The notes: generated by a model from the sequence alone, not told the origin. A stretch of 64,000 nt of DNA from Phalacrocorax aristotelis (GCF_949628215.1 NC_134310.1:13405401-13469400), one strand, 5' to 3'; counted from the first letter of the stretch, positions 52,815 to 63,541 are shown. Program-made: numbers and translations.

Positions 52815-54080
52815 CTGCAATTTGCTGGGGCCTGGCCCATGCGTACCAAGCCCTGCTCAACAGTATTCAGTGCTCCCAAGGGGAAGAGAAGGTCTCTGGA
52901 TTGAAATGCAAAGTGACTGGCACTGTAGACAATCCAGACCTGATGACAGGCACTGCAGCCCCTCAAACCCCCACGACAAGTACTGGAGCTGGCTCAGAGA
53001 ATCAACCTGTACCAGTATCAGTTGCCCCCATACACAAGACGAAATATTGGAAGCAGACGTCAACTCATTTAGAAGGGGATGATGAAAAAGCAGGGTCGTC
53101 ACGGTGAGAGGAGGAAGAAGTCATAAATGAAATAGAGACCACCTGATCCCTGTCCTTGAGCAAGTTGTGAGATAGGCGAAAAGATTTCAGCCATCGTTCA
53201 GGTGAGCACATTGTCACCTGGCTGCTCCGATGCTGGGATAATGGGTCCAGCAGTCTGGAACTAGAGGGAAAAGAAGCCAAACAATTGGGATCGCTTTCTG
53301 GGGAAGGGGGCGTTGACAAAGCAATTGGGAAAAAGAACACAAGCCCTCAGCCTCTGGAGGCGACTCCTGTCCGGAGTGAAGGAAAGGTATCCCTTTAAAG
53401 ATGATGTTACATATCACCTAGGAAAATGGACAACTATGGAGAAAGGCATCCAGTATCTAAGGGAATGAGCTGTGCTTGAGGTGATTTATGGTGACCTGGA
53501 CGATCAACGGTCATCCAAAGATCCAGATGAAGCCGAGTGCACACGACCCATGTGGCGGAAGTTTATACAGAGCGCACCATCTTTGCATGCAGACTTATTG
53601 GCAGTGATGTCCTGGAAAGATGACGAGACACCAACAGTGGGGGAGGTGATTGATAGACTCCAGGATTACGAAACAAATATCTCTTCCTCGCTAGTCTCTG
53701 CTGTTGAGAAACTATCCCAAGAGGTCCAGCAACTCAAAGAAGATATGTCCTGCTCCCCACCTTGACAGAGTAGTGTCTCAGCTGTTAGGAATGAGCGTCC
53801 TTTGGCTCAAAGGAGGGGATACACACCACGGGCCACCCTATGGTTCTACCTGTGTGACCACAGAGAGGAGGGCATCAGGAGGTGGGATGGCAAGCCTACC
53901 TCGAACCTACAGGCACGAGTGCGTGAACTGCAAGGAAGAACAGTCACTCAGGGAGGCTTTTGCAGGAAAACCACTGCTCCAATTTCCAGTGAACAAGTCC
54001 CCAGACAGAGGAGTAGAAGGGCTGATTTTATTTCTAAGTGTAATAGAGAGACTCCTGATTCACATTTACAGGAAGTGAGT
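52815..54080 (+). pseudogene. gag region of B5, broken
   Basis: Compared with B4, the segment encoding WQGMWD...LRRWAPP is deleted. Remaining: short Thr/Ala/Pro repeat (52930-52990), TKYWKQTSTHLEGDDEK, and 53472-53765 (97 codons, SWKDDETPTVGEVIDRLQDY, SSSLVSAVEKLSQEVQQLKE). A WDGKPTSNLQARVRELQ segment lies further on. Confidence 0.58.
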
Positions 54081-54125
54081 TGTGACTGCCATGATCAAGA
54101 CTAGAGGGGCCCTGCCTCCAGCCGG

Positions 54126-54608
54126 GTGGAGGAAAGGGATAGCCAGGCTTACTGGACTGTGTGGATCCGATGGCCTGGCACGTCCGACCCACAGGAGTAT
54201 AAAGCTTTAGTGGACACCGGCGCACAGTGCACCTTAATGCCATCAAACAATATAGGGGTAGAACCCATTAGCACTGCTGGAGTGACAGGGGGATCCCAAG
54301 AGCTAACTGTATTGGACGCCAAAGAGAGCCTCACCGGGAATGAGTGGCAAAAGCACCCCATTGTGACTGGCCCAGAGACTCCGTTCATCCTTGGAATAGA
54401 CTACCTCAGGAGAGAGTATTTCAAGGACCCAAAAGTGTACACGTGGGCTTTTGTTCGAGTTGCCTTGGAGATAGAGGAAACTAAACAGCTGTCTACCTTG
54501 TCTGGCTTCTCGAAGGACCCTTCCGTTGTGAGGTTGCTGAAGGTCAAAGAACAACAGGTGCCAATCGCCACCACAACAGTGCACCAGCGGCAATATCACA
54601 CCAACTGA
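54126..54608 (+). pseudogene. Protease of B5, active site kept
   Basis: 160 codons: ALVDTGAQCTLMPS (DTG intact), GVTGGSQELTVLDA, FILGIDYLRREYF, then the linker to RT ending in a TGA at 54606-54608. Best protease among the ERV-L-like copies; its parent polyprotein is broken. Confidence 0.82.
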
Positions 54609-57600
54609 GATTCCCTGATTCCCATCCATGAACTCATTCACCGACTGGAGAGCCAAGGAGTCATCAGTAAAACCCACTCACCCTTTAACAGTCCCATATG
54701 GCCAGTGCGGAAGTCTAATGGAGAGTGGAGACTAACAGTAGACTATCGTGGCCTGAATGAAGTCACTCCACCTTTGAGTGCTGCTGTGCCAGACATGCCA
54801 GAACATCAATAGGAACTGGAGTCAAAGGCAGCCGAGTGGTATGCCACAATTGATATTGCTAATGCATTCTTCTCCATCCCTCTGGCAGCAGAGTGCAGGC
54901 CACAGTTTGCTTTCACATGGAGGGGTGTCCAGTACACCTGGAATCGACTGCCCCAGGGGTGGAAACACAGTCCTACCATTTGCCATGGACTGATTCAGAC
55001 TGTACTGGAGCAGGGAGAAGCTCCAGAACACCTTCAGTACGTTGACGAAATCATGATGTTGGGCAACAGAGCAGAAGAAGTTTTTGAGAAAGGAGAGGAA
55101 AGAGTCCAAATCCTTCTGAAAGCTGGTTTTGCCATAAAGCAAAGTAAGGTCAAGGGACCCGCACAGGAGGTCCAGTTCTTCGGAATGAAATGGCAAGATG
55201 GACGTTGTCAGATCCCAATGGATGTGATCAACAAAATAGCAGCCATGTCTCCACCAACTAGCAAAAAAGAAACACAAGTTTTTTTGGGCGTTGTGGGTTT
55301 TTGGAGAATGCATATTCCACACTACAGTCTGATCGTAAGCCCTCTCTATCAAGTGACCCGGAAAAAGAATGATTTCAAATGGGGCCCTGAGCAACGACAA
55401 GCCTTTTAACACATTAAACGAGAAATAGTTCATGCAGTAGATCTTGGGCCAGTCTGGGCAGGACAAGATGTAAAAAATGTGCTCTACACTGCAGCCGGGG
55501 AGAATGGCCCTACCTGGAGCCTCTGGCAGAAGGCACCAGGGGAGACCCGAGGTCGACCCCTAGGGTTTTGGAGTCGGGGATACAGAGGGTCCGAAGCCCG
55601 CTATACTCCAACTGAAAAAGAGATTTTGGCAGCATATGAAGGGGTTCAAGCTGCCTCAGATATTGTTGATACTGAAGGACAGTTGCTCCTGGCACCCCGA
55701 CTGCCGGTGCTGGGCTGGACGTTCAAAGGAAACGTTCCCCTCCACACACCATGCAACTGATGCTACGTGGAGTAAATGGGTTGCACTGATCACCCAGCAG
55801 GCTCGAGTAGGAAACCCCAGTCGCCCAGGAATCTTGGAAGTGATTATGGACTGGCCAGAAGGCAAAGATTTTGGATTATCACCAGAGGAGGAGGTGACAC
55901 GTGCTGAAGAAGCCCCACTGTATAACAAACTGCCAGAAAATGAGAAGCAGTATGCCCTGTTCACTGATGGGTCCTGTCGCCTTCTGGGAAATCACTAGAG
56001 ATGGAAGGCTGCTGTATGGAGTCCTATATGACAAGTCACTGAAACTGCTGAAGGAGAAGTTGAATCAAGCCAGTTTGCAGAGGTAAAGGCCATCCAGCTG
56101 GACTTGGACATCACTGAACAGTATCGTGGTTTAGCCCCAGTCAGCAACCAAGCATCACACAGCCGCTTGCTCACTCCCCCTGGTGGAACGGGGAAGAGAA
56201 TCAGAAAAGTACAAGTGAGGCAACTCAGGGTTTGAGATAGACAGTTTAATAGGTAAAGCAACAGCTGCTCGCAGAAGCAAAGCAAAACAGGGAATTCATT
56301 CGCTACTTCCCACAGGCATGCAGGTGTTCAGCCATCACCAGGAAAGTAGGGCTCCATCATGTGTAACAGTTACTTGGGAAGACTAACGCCATTACTCCAA
56401 ACGTCACCCCCTTCCTCCTTCTTCCCCCATCTTTCTATACTGAGCATGACGTCATATGGTATGGAATATCCCACTGGTCAGTTTGGGTCTGCTGTCCTGG
56501 CCGTGCCCCCTCACAGCTTCTTGTGCACCTAGCAGAGCATGGGGAGGTGAAAAAGTCCTTGACCAGTCTAAGTGCTACTTAGCAACAAGTAAAACATCTC
56601 CACATTTTCACCACTGTTTCCAGAAAAATCAAAAACATAATCCCATGCTAGGTACTATGAAGAAATTTAACTCTATCCCAGCTGAAACCAGGACAATGGG
56701 AAAAGTGGCCAGTGCTCTGTCTCTATACTGACTCCTGGATGGTGGCAAATGCCCTGTGGGGGTGGTTACAGCAGTGGAAGCAAAGCAACTAGCAGCGCAG
56801 AGGCAAAGCCATCTGGGCTGCTGCCTTGTTGCAAGATATTGCTGCCTGGGTAGAGTACCTGGTTGTGAAAGTACGTCATGTGGATGCTCACGTCCCCAAG
56901 AGTCGGGCCACTGAAGAACATCGAAACAACCAGCAGGTGCATCACTCTCCTAAGATTGAAGTGGCTCAGGTGGATCTGGACTGGCAGCATAAGGGTGAAT
57001 TATTTCTAGCTCGGTGGGCCCATGACACCTCAGGCCATCAAGGGAGAGATGCAACATACAGGTGGGCTTGTGATCGAGGGGTGGACTTGACCATGGACAC
57101 TATTGTGCAGGTTATTCATGAACGTGAAACATGCGCTGCAGTCCAGCAAGCGAAGCGGGTAAAGCCTCTGTGGTATGGGGGACGATGGCTGAAGTATAAA
57201 TATGGGGAAGCCTGGCAGATTGACTATATCACACTACCAAAAACCCACCAATGCAAGCACCATGTGCTTACAATGGTAAAAGCAACCACCATCTGTCTGG
57301 AAACATATCCTGTGCCCCATGACACCACCCAGAACACTATCCTGGGTCTTGAGAAACAAGTCCTGTGGCGACATGGCACCCCAGAGAGAATTGAGTCAAA
57401 CAATGGGACTCATTTCCAAAATAACCTCATAGACACCTGGGCCAAAGAGCACGGCATTGAGTGGGTGTATTGCATCCCCTATCACGCGCCAGCCTCTGAA
57501 AAAATTGAATGGTACAATGGACTTTTAAAGACTACACTGAGAGCAATGGGGGGTGGAACATTTAAACACTGGGATACACATTTAGCAAAAGCCACGTGGT

Positions 57601-57776
57601 TAGTACACACATGGGGATCTGCCAACCGAGCTGGCCCTGCCCAGTCAGAACCGTTATGTACTGTGGAAGGGGATAGAGTCCCTGTAGTGCATGTAAAAAG
57701 TGTGTTGGGCAAAACCGTCTGGGTTATTTCTGTCTCGGGCAAAGGCAAACCCATTCATAGGATTGTTTTTGCTTGA
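54609..57776 (+). pseudogene. pol: pol of B5, broken and split by an LTR
   Basis: RT: GEWRLTVDYRGLNEV, TAG near 54810 (same site as B4), ATIDIANAFFSIPL, then YVDE (55038-55049) in place of YXDD, and TAA 55407-55409 shared with B3 and B4. RNase H (YALFTDGSC) is near 55960-55980. After the LTR, the integrase (56826-57776, 316 codons) is open: QIDYITLP, ESNNGTHF (second catalytic Asp now Asn) and KIEWYNGLLK. Confidence 0.88.
56122..56694 (-). mobile_element. Solo L2-type LTR inserted in B5 RNase H
   Basis: About 573 bp, inverse of 2393-2940, ending CAGGACA next to ATGGGAAAAGTGG, where pol resumes in step with B4 (21470). The left terminus is mutated. Confidence 0.85.
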
Positions 57777-58292
57777 GGACTTGGGTGCCCTTGGTGGGTG
57801 ATGGGGGAGAGTGGAGGAGTTGGGTGTGTACCTTAAGTGGATTTGATTTTGGTTGAAAACAGCCAATGAACTGAATAATATGCTGTTAATTGCCGTATAA
57901 TGTTGGATGTCGTCACTACTACGGTTGTTGTCTGCCATATCAATGGTATCATGGTGGGAAACTCCCAAATTAATAAAATAGACTTTTCATTGAACTAAGC
58001 AACGTGCAGCGGTGATGGAACAAGGACTGGTTTCAGCATGCAACAATCCAGCACCACACACGGCGTCTCTGAAAGAATTGTACAATAGATGGAATCCGAA
58101 GTCATGGACTAAATTAACTTGCTGTATGTTTCTGTGGACATTTTACAGGGGTGGTCCATAGACTTGGGGAATGATAAATGAAATCTGTATATTCTATTAA
58201 AGGATGAGAAGGCGGGTAGGGGTTACTGTAGTTGTATTGGATAGTATGGGACCTGAGCATGATGTAAATGATATGGAGTAAGGGGTGGATAC
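57777..58292 (+). other. 3' non-coding tail of B5
   Basis: Matches the tails of B3, B4 and B6. No env frame. Confidence 0.7.
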
Positions 58293-59021
58293 TGTCGTGG
58301 TTTTAGCTGGGATAGAGTTAATTTTCTTCACTGCAGCTGGCATAGTGCTGTGCTTTGGACTTTAGTATGAAAACAAGGTTGATAACACACAGATGTTTTG
58401 GGCTCTTGCTGGGTAGTGCTTATACTAGTCAAGGACATTTCTAGCTTCCCATGCTCTGCCAGGTGCACAAGAAGCTGGGAGGGGCGGGGGCACAGCTGAG
58501 AGAGTGGATTCAAACTGGCCAAAGGGATGTTCCATATCATCTAATATCACACCCAGTATGTTAACTGGGAGGAGCTGTCCAGGGGAGGGAGGCAGCAATC
58601 GCGGCTTGGGAACCAGCAGTGTCAGTGGGTGGTGAGCGGTTGTATCGTTTGTGGTTTTGGTTTTTTAATTTTTCCATTTTCCTTTTTCTGATATTATTGT
58701 TATTATTTTTATTATCATAATCATTTTTATATTATTTTATTCTAATTATTAAACTGTTCTTATCTCAACCCACAAGTTTGTTGGGTTTTGTTTTGCTTTT
58801 GTTCTTCCGATTCTCTCCCCCATCCCACAGGGGTGGGCAGAATGAGCATGTAGCTGCATAGTGTTTAGTTGCTGACTGGGGCTGAACCACAACTGTCTTT
58901 ATCTCAACCCATGAATTTTCCTTTTTTTTTTTTTCTGATTCTCTCTCCCATCCTATTGGGGTGGGGGTGTGAGTAAACAACTGTGTAGTGTTTAGGTGCC
59001 TGCTGGGTTAAATCACAACAG
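58293..59021 (+). repeat. 3' L1 LTR of B5 plus an extra LTR tail
   Basis: 58293-58893 is an L1 LTR (TGTCGTGG...ACCACAAC). From 58894 the R/U5 part of an LTR repeats (TGTCTTTATCTCAACCC...AATCACAACA), so the end carries one LTR and the last 127 bp of another. Confidence 0.75.
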
Positions 59022-60451
59022 GTGGACAATATAATGCCTGAAGAGAAAAATCAGTTCTTGGCATGGCACACAGGGAGAAGATTTTTGACTTGCAAAAAGA
59101 ACTAAGTTGCTATTGCCAGCAAGATGTAAAAATTTTGAGGGAGGCCTGCCAGTTTTACAGGAATGAGATTATGGTCATGGCTGGTTGTACATTCTGTGAG
59201 AAAGAAGGCAGGGAAAAGGTGAAGGTTTATTCCTGTATAGATCCCTTTCAGTGTACTGCACTGGCCTCTACTTGCATATCCACTTACTAGTTTATGTTCC
59301 TTAAACCTAATATGATTTCACTCCTTCCTCTGGATGGTTATCGTCAGAGAAAAAAAAGAGATATTCAACCCTTTCTATTCAATGGTTTCTGTATCTGGCT
59401 ATTCAAATCAGTCATGCATTACAAGGTGGTGAATATCAAGTGGGATCCTACTTCTTGGATGGCTATGCAGTCATTGATGGGGTGCTGACAGCTTCTGAAT
59501 TTGATGGGTGATTTTTCCATGGCTATACTGAATGCTACCATGAAATAGATGGGAATCCTCTGGTGGGGCCACCTTTGGCTATTTGTATTACACAATGCAA
59601 CAAAAGATGGCCCACCTAAAGAGAGCAGGTTTTAACATCAGAACTATATAGGAGTATGAGTGGGTTGCTATGATGAAATCAGATGGGGAGCTTGCAGAGT
59701 TCTTAGGACCAGACTCCCCACATCACTGGTCCTCAGAGATTAACTTTTTGGTGGCAGGACAAATGCCATTTGTCTGCATTACAAAGCAGCCGCTGATGAA
59801 AAGATACATTACTATGATTTTACTAGCCTCTATCCGTTCATCAACAAAACAAAAAACAATACCCCATGGGGCACCCTGAAGTTATTTTTGAGAATTTCGA
59901 CACCCTGCCTGGCCTACTTTGGGATGTTCAAAGGAAAGGTGTATCCACCTCATAGGCTCTTTTTTGCTTGTGCTGCTTCACCATGGCATATGCATGCCTA
60001 GAGCTTTAGGATCTCTTAGATGCCCTGCAAGACCGTTGCCTTTATTGTGACATGGATTCTGTGATATTTGTGAGTCATCCAGGGGACTGAAACCCCTGGC
60101 TGGGTGACTATTTAGCCAAGTTTCCACCAGGTGAGCACATCATGGAATTTGTGTCATCAGGGCCCAAATCCTATGGCTACTTGCAGTCTGGAGGAAAATG
60201 TTGTTTAAAGGTTGAAAGCATCCCTCTAAATGCAACAAAACAAAAAATAAATTTTGAGGCACTGAGGGATTTCATGTTGGATTACAGCATGTATCCACAC
60301 AGTGACAACCTTAAAAAGATCATGATAGAGTAGCACTCTATAATCAGGACCAAGCAGAAGTGGGCGACTGAAACCAGGCCCACCCACGCAGAAGGTGGTC
60401 TATGACAAAAGAGTACTGACTAAAAATTTTAAAAGCTTCCCCTATGGTTTT
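59022..60451 (+). pseudogene. Polinton DNA polymerase B, C-terminal piece
   Basis: Continues from 51765. Exo III-like SCYCQQDVKILREACQ (near 59110-59145), a conserved GSYFLDGYAVIDGVLTASEF segment (near 59432-59492), palm motif A YYDFTSLYPFINK (Asp 59816-59818), motif C YCDMDSVIF (60043-60069; one usual Thr is Met), and a C-terminal KSFPYGF ending at TGA 60449-60451. At least five frameshifts and several stops. Both catalytic aspartate motifs remain readable. Confidence 0.9.
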
Positions 60452-60459
60452 TGATCAAG

Positions 60460-61118
60460 GGCATGTGCCGGAAGCACCCCTTTTCTGCTATTCTGGCAGG
60501 GCCTAGCAACTATGGGAAAAGTTATTTTGTAAAAAGTCTTTTGGAGAATGTCAACTGTTTGCTGTATGTTATGCCTGAGAATATTGTGTGGTGTTACAGT
60601 TGTTGGCAGCCTTTGTATTGAGAACTGCTCTGTAAATATCCTTTTATCAAATTTGTGGAGGACTTACCTGAAAGTCTCAGTGATAACCTTTTATTTTCTC
60701 CTAATAAAGTAAATTTGGTTGCAATCAATGATTTGATGAACTCTGTGAGAGCTATGAAATTGAGAAAGCTTTTACTAAGTATGTGCATCACAGGAATCTC
60801 AGCATCCTGTACATTGTCTAGAATGTTTTTTATCAGGGTAAAAAGAGCTGCACCATCACTCTCAACACAAAATATATGGCGCTAGTTCAGAACCCCTGAC
60901 ATAAGCTCCAGGTTGCATCCCTAGCCAGGCAGATGTAACCTGGCAAGGCCTGGTTTGTTTTAGAACCATTTGAAGATGTTACGCAAGTACCCTATGGGTA
61001 CCTGGTTGTTGATTTAAATGCTTCTGTGCTGTGGGCTTTTAGGCTAAGAACTGGTCTCTTCCCACCAGAGCGGCCTGCCATTTACATATTGGGAAAAAAG
61101 ACTAGTGTTCAGAAATAG
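60460..61118 (+). pseudogene. Polinton packaging ATPase (FtsK/HerA-like)
   Basis: Starts a few bases after the polymerase stop with MCRKHPFSAILAGPSNYGKS; GPSNYGKS is the Walker A loop (about 60503-60526). A Walker B-like VNLVAINDLM follows near 60710. Downstream are a FYQGKKSCTITLNTKYMALV-type segment and, after shifts, VPYGYLVVDLN and LRTGLFPPE, typical of the family's C-terminus. One stop near 60618 and shifts near 60755. Would pump DNA into capsids. Confidence 0.82.
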
Positions 61119-61194
61119 AGAGTACATGTAGCAGTTGCTTCTGAAGACAAACGCCTTAATAATGAAAGCTAAGAGAAAGGAAGATGGTGGAAGG

Positions 61195-61483
61195 CATTTA
61201 TTGCACAACATCATATAGTATGGAATAACCCTTATCCCTTTGGTCAGTTTGGGTCAGCTGTCCTGGCTATGTCCCCTCCCAACCTCTTGCCCACCCCAAG
61301 CCTACCGGCCTTTGGGAGTGGGGAGGGTTGGAGAGACAGCCTTGATGCTGTGCTGTCACTGCTCAGAAGTAGCCAGAGCATTGGTGTGTTATCATCAACA
61401 CCTTTCTAGCTACAAATACAAAGCACGGCACTATGAAGGCTGCTGTGGGGAAAGCTAACTCCATCCCAACCAGACCCAATACA
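61195..61483 (-). repeat. ERV LTR fragment inside the Polinton
   Basis: Minus strand from TGTATTGGGTCTGGTTGGG; similar to the U3 halves of the L1-L3 LTRs (GGTCAGTTTGGGTCAGCTGTCC on the plus strand). The 3' part is missing. It truncates the capsid gene to its right. Confidence 0.7.
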
Positions 61484-61844
61484 GTGGGACAGAGGTAGCA
61501 GTTGTTGCTCTGGATTATCAGTTGGTCCCCCAGCTTAATGTCCAGCTGGCTAAAATTAGAGGACAGTGGGTAATTCACAAGGCCCATGGCCTCACCAGCA
61601 TCCAAGATTAGACCTGTCAGCTTTTACAATCTTGCAGCAAAGGTACAGCAAGGTGTTGTTCAGATCTTTGTGATCTTCCCCATTCTCAGCTATGAAAAAG
61701 TCCAGAGGTGTAGACTCTAACAGTGGAAAGTGGAAGCACCTCAATAAACAGGCCTTTCTCAGTGCTGATGTGCACTGGGGACACTTCAAACAAATCCAGC
61801 TTGGGTTTGGTACATTCTTCTGAGCAGCCATGAATGAAAGCCAT
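61484..61844 (-). pseudogene. Polinton capsid protein N-terminus (F54H12.2-like, probable hexon-like major capsid)
   Basis: Start ATG at 61844 on the minus strand: MAFIHGCSEECTKPKLDLFE. Then in shifted frames LDFFIAENGEDHKDLNNT, LYLCCKIVKAD, GLVNYPLSSNFSQLDIKLGD and LIIQSNN. This is the family widely labelled F54H12.2-like, found beside pX and penton-like genes in Polintons. Cut after about 115 residues by the LTR fragment. Assignment as major rather than minor capsid is inferred from gene order. Confidence 0.75.
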
Positions 61845-61849
61845 CCTTT

Positions 61850-62261
61850 TAAAAATATATTTCCTTTTCTAGATGTAGAACAAGACACCTTTCTCTGGGT
61901 TATCCATTTCTTTTGCACTACTCGGCCTGGCTTGTTCTTTTTCTTCTTCTTGTCCTGGTCAGACTGTTGTCTGGCACTCCTGATTTGCTGGCATTTCCAA
62001 CTTTTCCATGGCAACCTTGGAAACATGTCCAAACACGTTTTCCGCAATATCTTGAGCGGCACTTTTAACGTGTGGCTTAACAATTTTCAAACTCCTTTTC
62101 AAAACCTGGATGGCCTTTTTGAGCAGGCTACAGAATATATCTCCGACACCTGCACCATCCATCAGAAGGACGTCTTGAAAACTAAGACGACCATTACCAA
62201 CCTGGGCTCTATAACAACTCACATACAAGGAAGGGTCCCCATAATTTTTTACTACTACCAT
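61850..62261 (-). pseudogene. Polinton pX-like core protein
   Basis: ATG at 62261; 100 codons open to 61959, then a shifted basic tail (KKKKKNKPGR). NYGDPSLYVSCYRAQVG followed by GAGVGDIFCSLLKKA and KPHVKSAAQDIAENV resembles the adenovirus pX/mu-like protein of adintoviruses: a Gly-rich turn, an amphipathic stretch and a basic end. It sits between the two capsid genes as expected. Confidence 0.72.
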
Positions 62262-62274
62262 TTTGGCGGGGTTT

Positions 62275-62850
62275 TTTTAAAACTATCAGAGGTCCGTGTA
62301 GAGGTAGAGCAAGCTAAACCCTCTGGTGATGTCTGCCAAAAAGGGAACTTTCTTAGTGGCAACACCCAGAGAAGCCCCCAAAACATGTGCCAGATCCCCA
62401 GCTGTAGAAAAAAATGTAAGGCTTTTCATCCATCTTGAGCTTTGATTTCCTTATGATGGGGTCATAGACCAGGCCCACTGGTGGAGAGTAAACAGCTGAA
62501 GCTTTCTTGTGGAGGTTAAGAAGATGGTTCATACATTCCATCAACATGAAGAGGGACAGATAGCCTTTCTGCAAAGTACACTGCCATATCTTGTCCTGCA
62601 GTGCTATTTCAAAGATGGTGACTTCATTGATGTTATTCCACCAGTGCAGGTACTGTATTTACGCCACACTCACCTCCCACTTGCCTGAGAGCTCGAGGGA
62701 TCTCACCAGCTGTACGGTAAAGTCTGAGCTGGTGTTTTGTGGGAAGATTCTGGTGCTGGCATTGCTAGGTACCATTATGTATAAGCCCGTCTGCCATCCT
62801 TCCCCTTCCCTCTGCTCCACTGCTGTTTTCCCAAAAGCAGGTTCATTCAC
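62275..62850 (-). pseudogene. Polinton penton-like (minor capsid) protein, partial
   Basis: Minus strand: LYIMVPSNASTRIFPQNTSS and FTVQLVRSLELSGKWEVSVA, then in other frames HWWNNINEVTIFE and LVYDPIIRKSKLKM. These match the N-terminal domain of the Polinton single jelly-roll/penton-like family. Only about 190 residues remain, so the C-terminal half appears deleted before pX. The plus-strand ORFs of 202 and 114 codons here are antisense shadows. Confidence 0.68.
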
Positions 62851-63091
62851 CCAGTGTGCAAAACGCCAAACTACACACAGAGTGGAGGTATTTTATTCAG
62901 TTCATTTTTGCACAAAGATGGGTGCTAGGTGGTAATTCCACAAAGCTAACACACTGCACTAAGAAACTACAAGGCATTTATAGAGTTAAATGTGTCAGTA
63001 ACAGCTAATATCCACACCCCCCAGCTAATCAGTGGTTAGTTTATTTCTCACTTATCGTAAAGGTACAGCTCCCTTTAAATTTACCACCCAT
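62838..63091. repeat. Direct repeat, left copy (LTR-like)
   Basis: About 250 bp repeated at 63290-63541. Begins near GTTCATTCACCCAGTGTGCAAA; shared core GCAAAACGCCAAACTACACA. On the minus strand it has TATAAA and AATAAA-like signals in LTR order. Confidence 0.7.
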
Positions 63092-63289
63092 GCTCAGAGA
63101 GTAAGGGGCTTATTTGAGTAGGGGGTTTTCTGGCCTATGGGAGTGATTTTTAGTATTATAATGAGGATAAGCGCCTAGTGGGTGCTTAGTTTTAGTTCTT
63201 ATCAACATGCATAAAAATCCCAATTAGTTGTCCTCCTTGACTTCATACTTTATTGCCCAGCTTTTGGTGTCGTCTTGTTATCCTGAAAA

Positions 63290-63541
63290 GTGGGTTCGTT
63301 CACCTGGTGTGCAAAACGCCAAACTACACACAGAGCAGAGGTATTTTACTAAAGTCATTTTTGTGCCAAGATTGGTGCTAGGTGGTAACCCACAAAGCTA
63401 GCACCCCACACTGAGAAACTGCAAGGCATTTATACAGTTAAATATGTCAATCACAGCTAATATTCACATGCCTCAACTAATAATTGGTTAATTTCTTTCT
63501 CACTTGGATGTAACAGTACAGCTCACTTTTAATTTATCATG
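63290..63541. repeat. Direct repeat, right copy (LTR-like)
   Basis: Diverged copy of 62838-63091, same orientation, about 200 bp of other sequence between them. Could be the remains of two LTRs of an unrecognised ERV. Confidence 0.7.

Larger units (their letters stand above)
51766..59021 (+). mobile_element. ERV-L-like element B5 inserted in Polinton polymerase
   Basis: Flanked by GTGG (51762-51765 and 59022-59025); removing one copy rejoins the polymerase codons GGT GTG GAC. Order: LTR, primer site, leader ORF, gag, protease, pol with an L2 LTR insertion, non-coding tail, L1 LTR, and an extra LTR tail. The two terminal LTRs are of different type. Confidence 0.88.
48131..62860 (+). mobile_element. 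Polinton/Maverick (adintovirus-like) relic, interrupted
   Basis: Three fragments of one type-B DNA polymerase gene (48391-49122, 51509-51765, 59022-60451), a packaging ATPase (60460-61118) and, on the opposite strand, three capsid-region genes (61484-62850). This set is the core of Polintons/adintoviruses, large DNA transposons that are also viruses. No integrase, cysteine protease or terminal inverted repeat was recognised. All genes are decayed. Later insertions: CR1, ERV B5, an LTR fragment at 61195. Confidence 0.9.

Noticed and set aside
61830..62438. 202-codon plus-strand ORF in the capsid block
   Set aside because: Antisense to the pX-like and capsid genes, which show recognisable motifs on the minus strand; the plus frame has none.
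62591..62935. 114-codon plus-strand ORF
   Set aside because: Shadow of the penton-like N-terminal domain on the minus strand.
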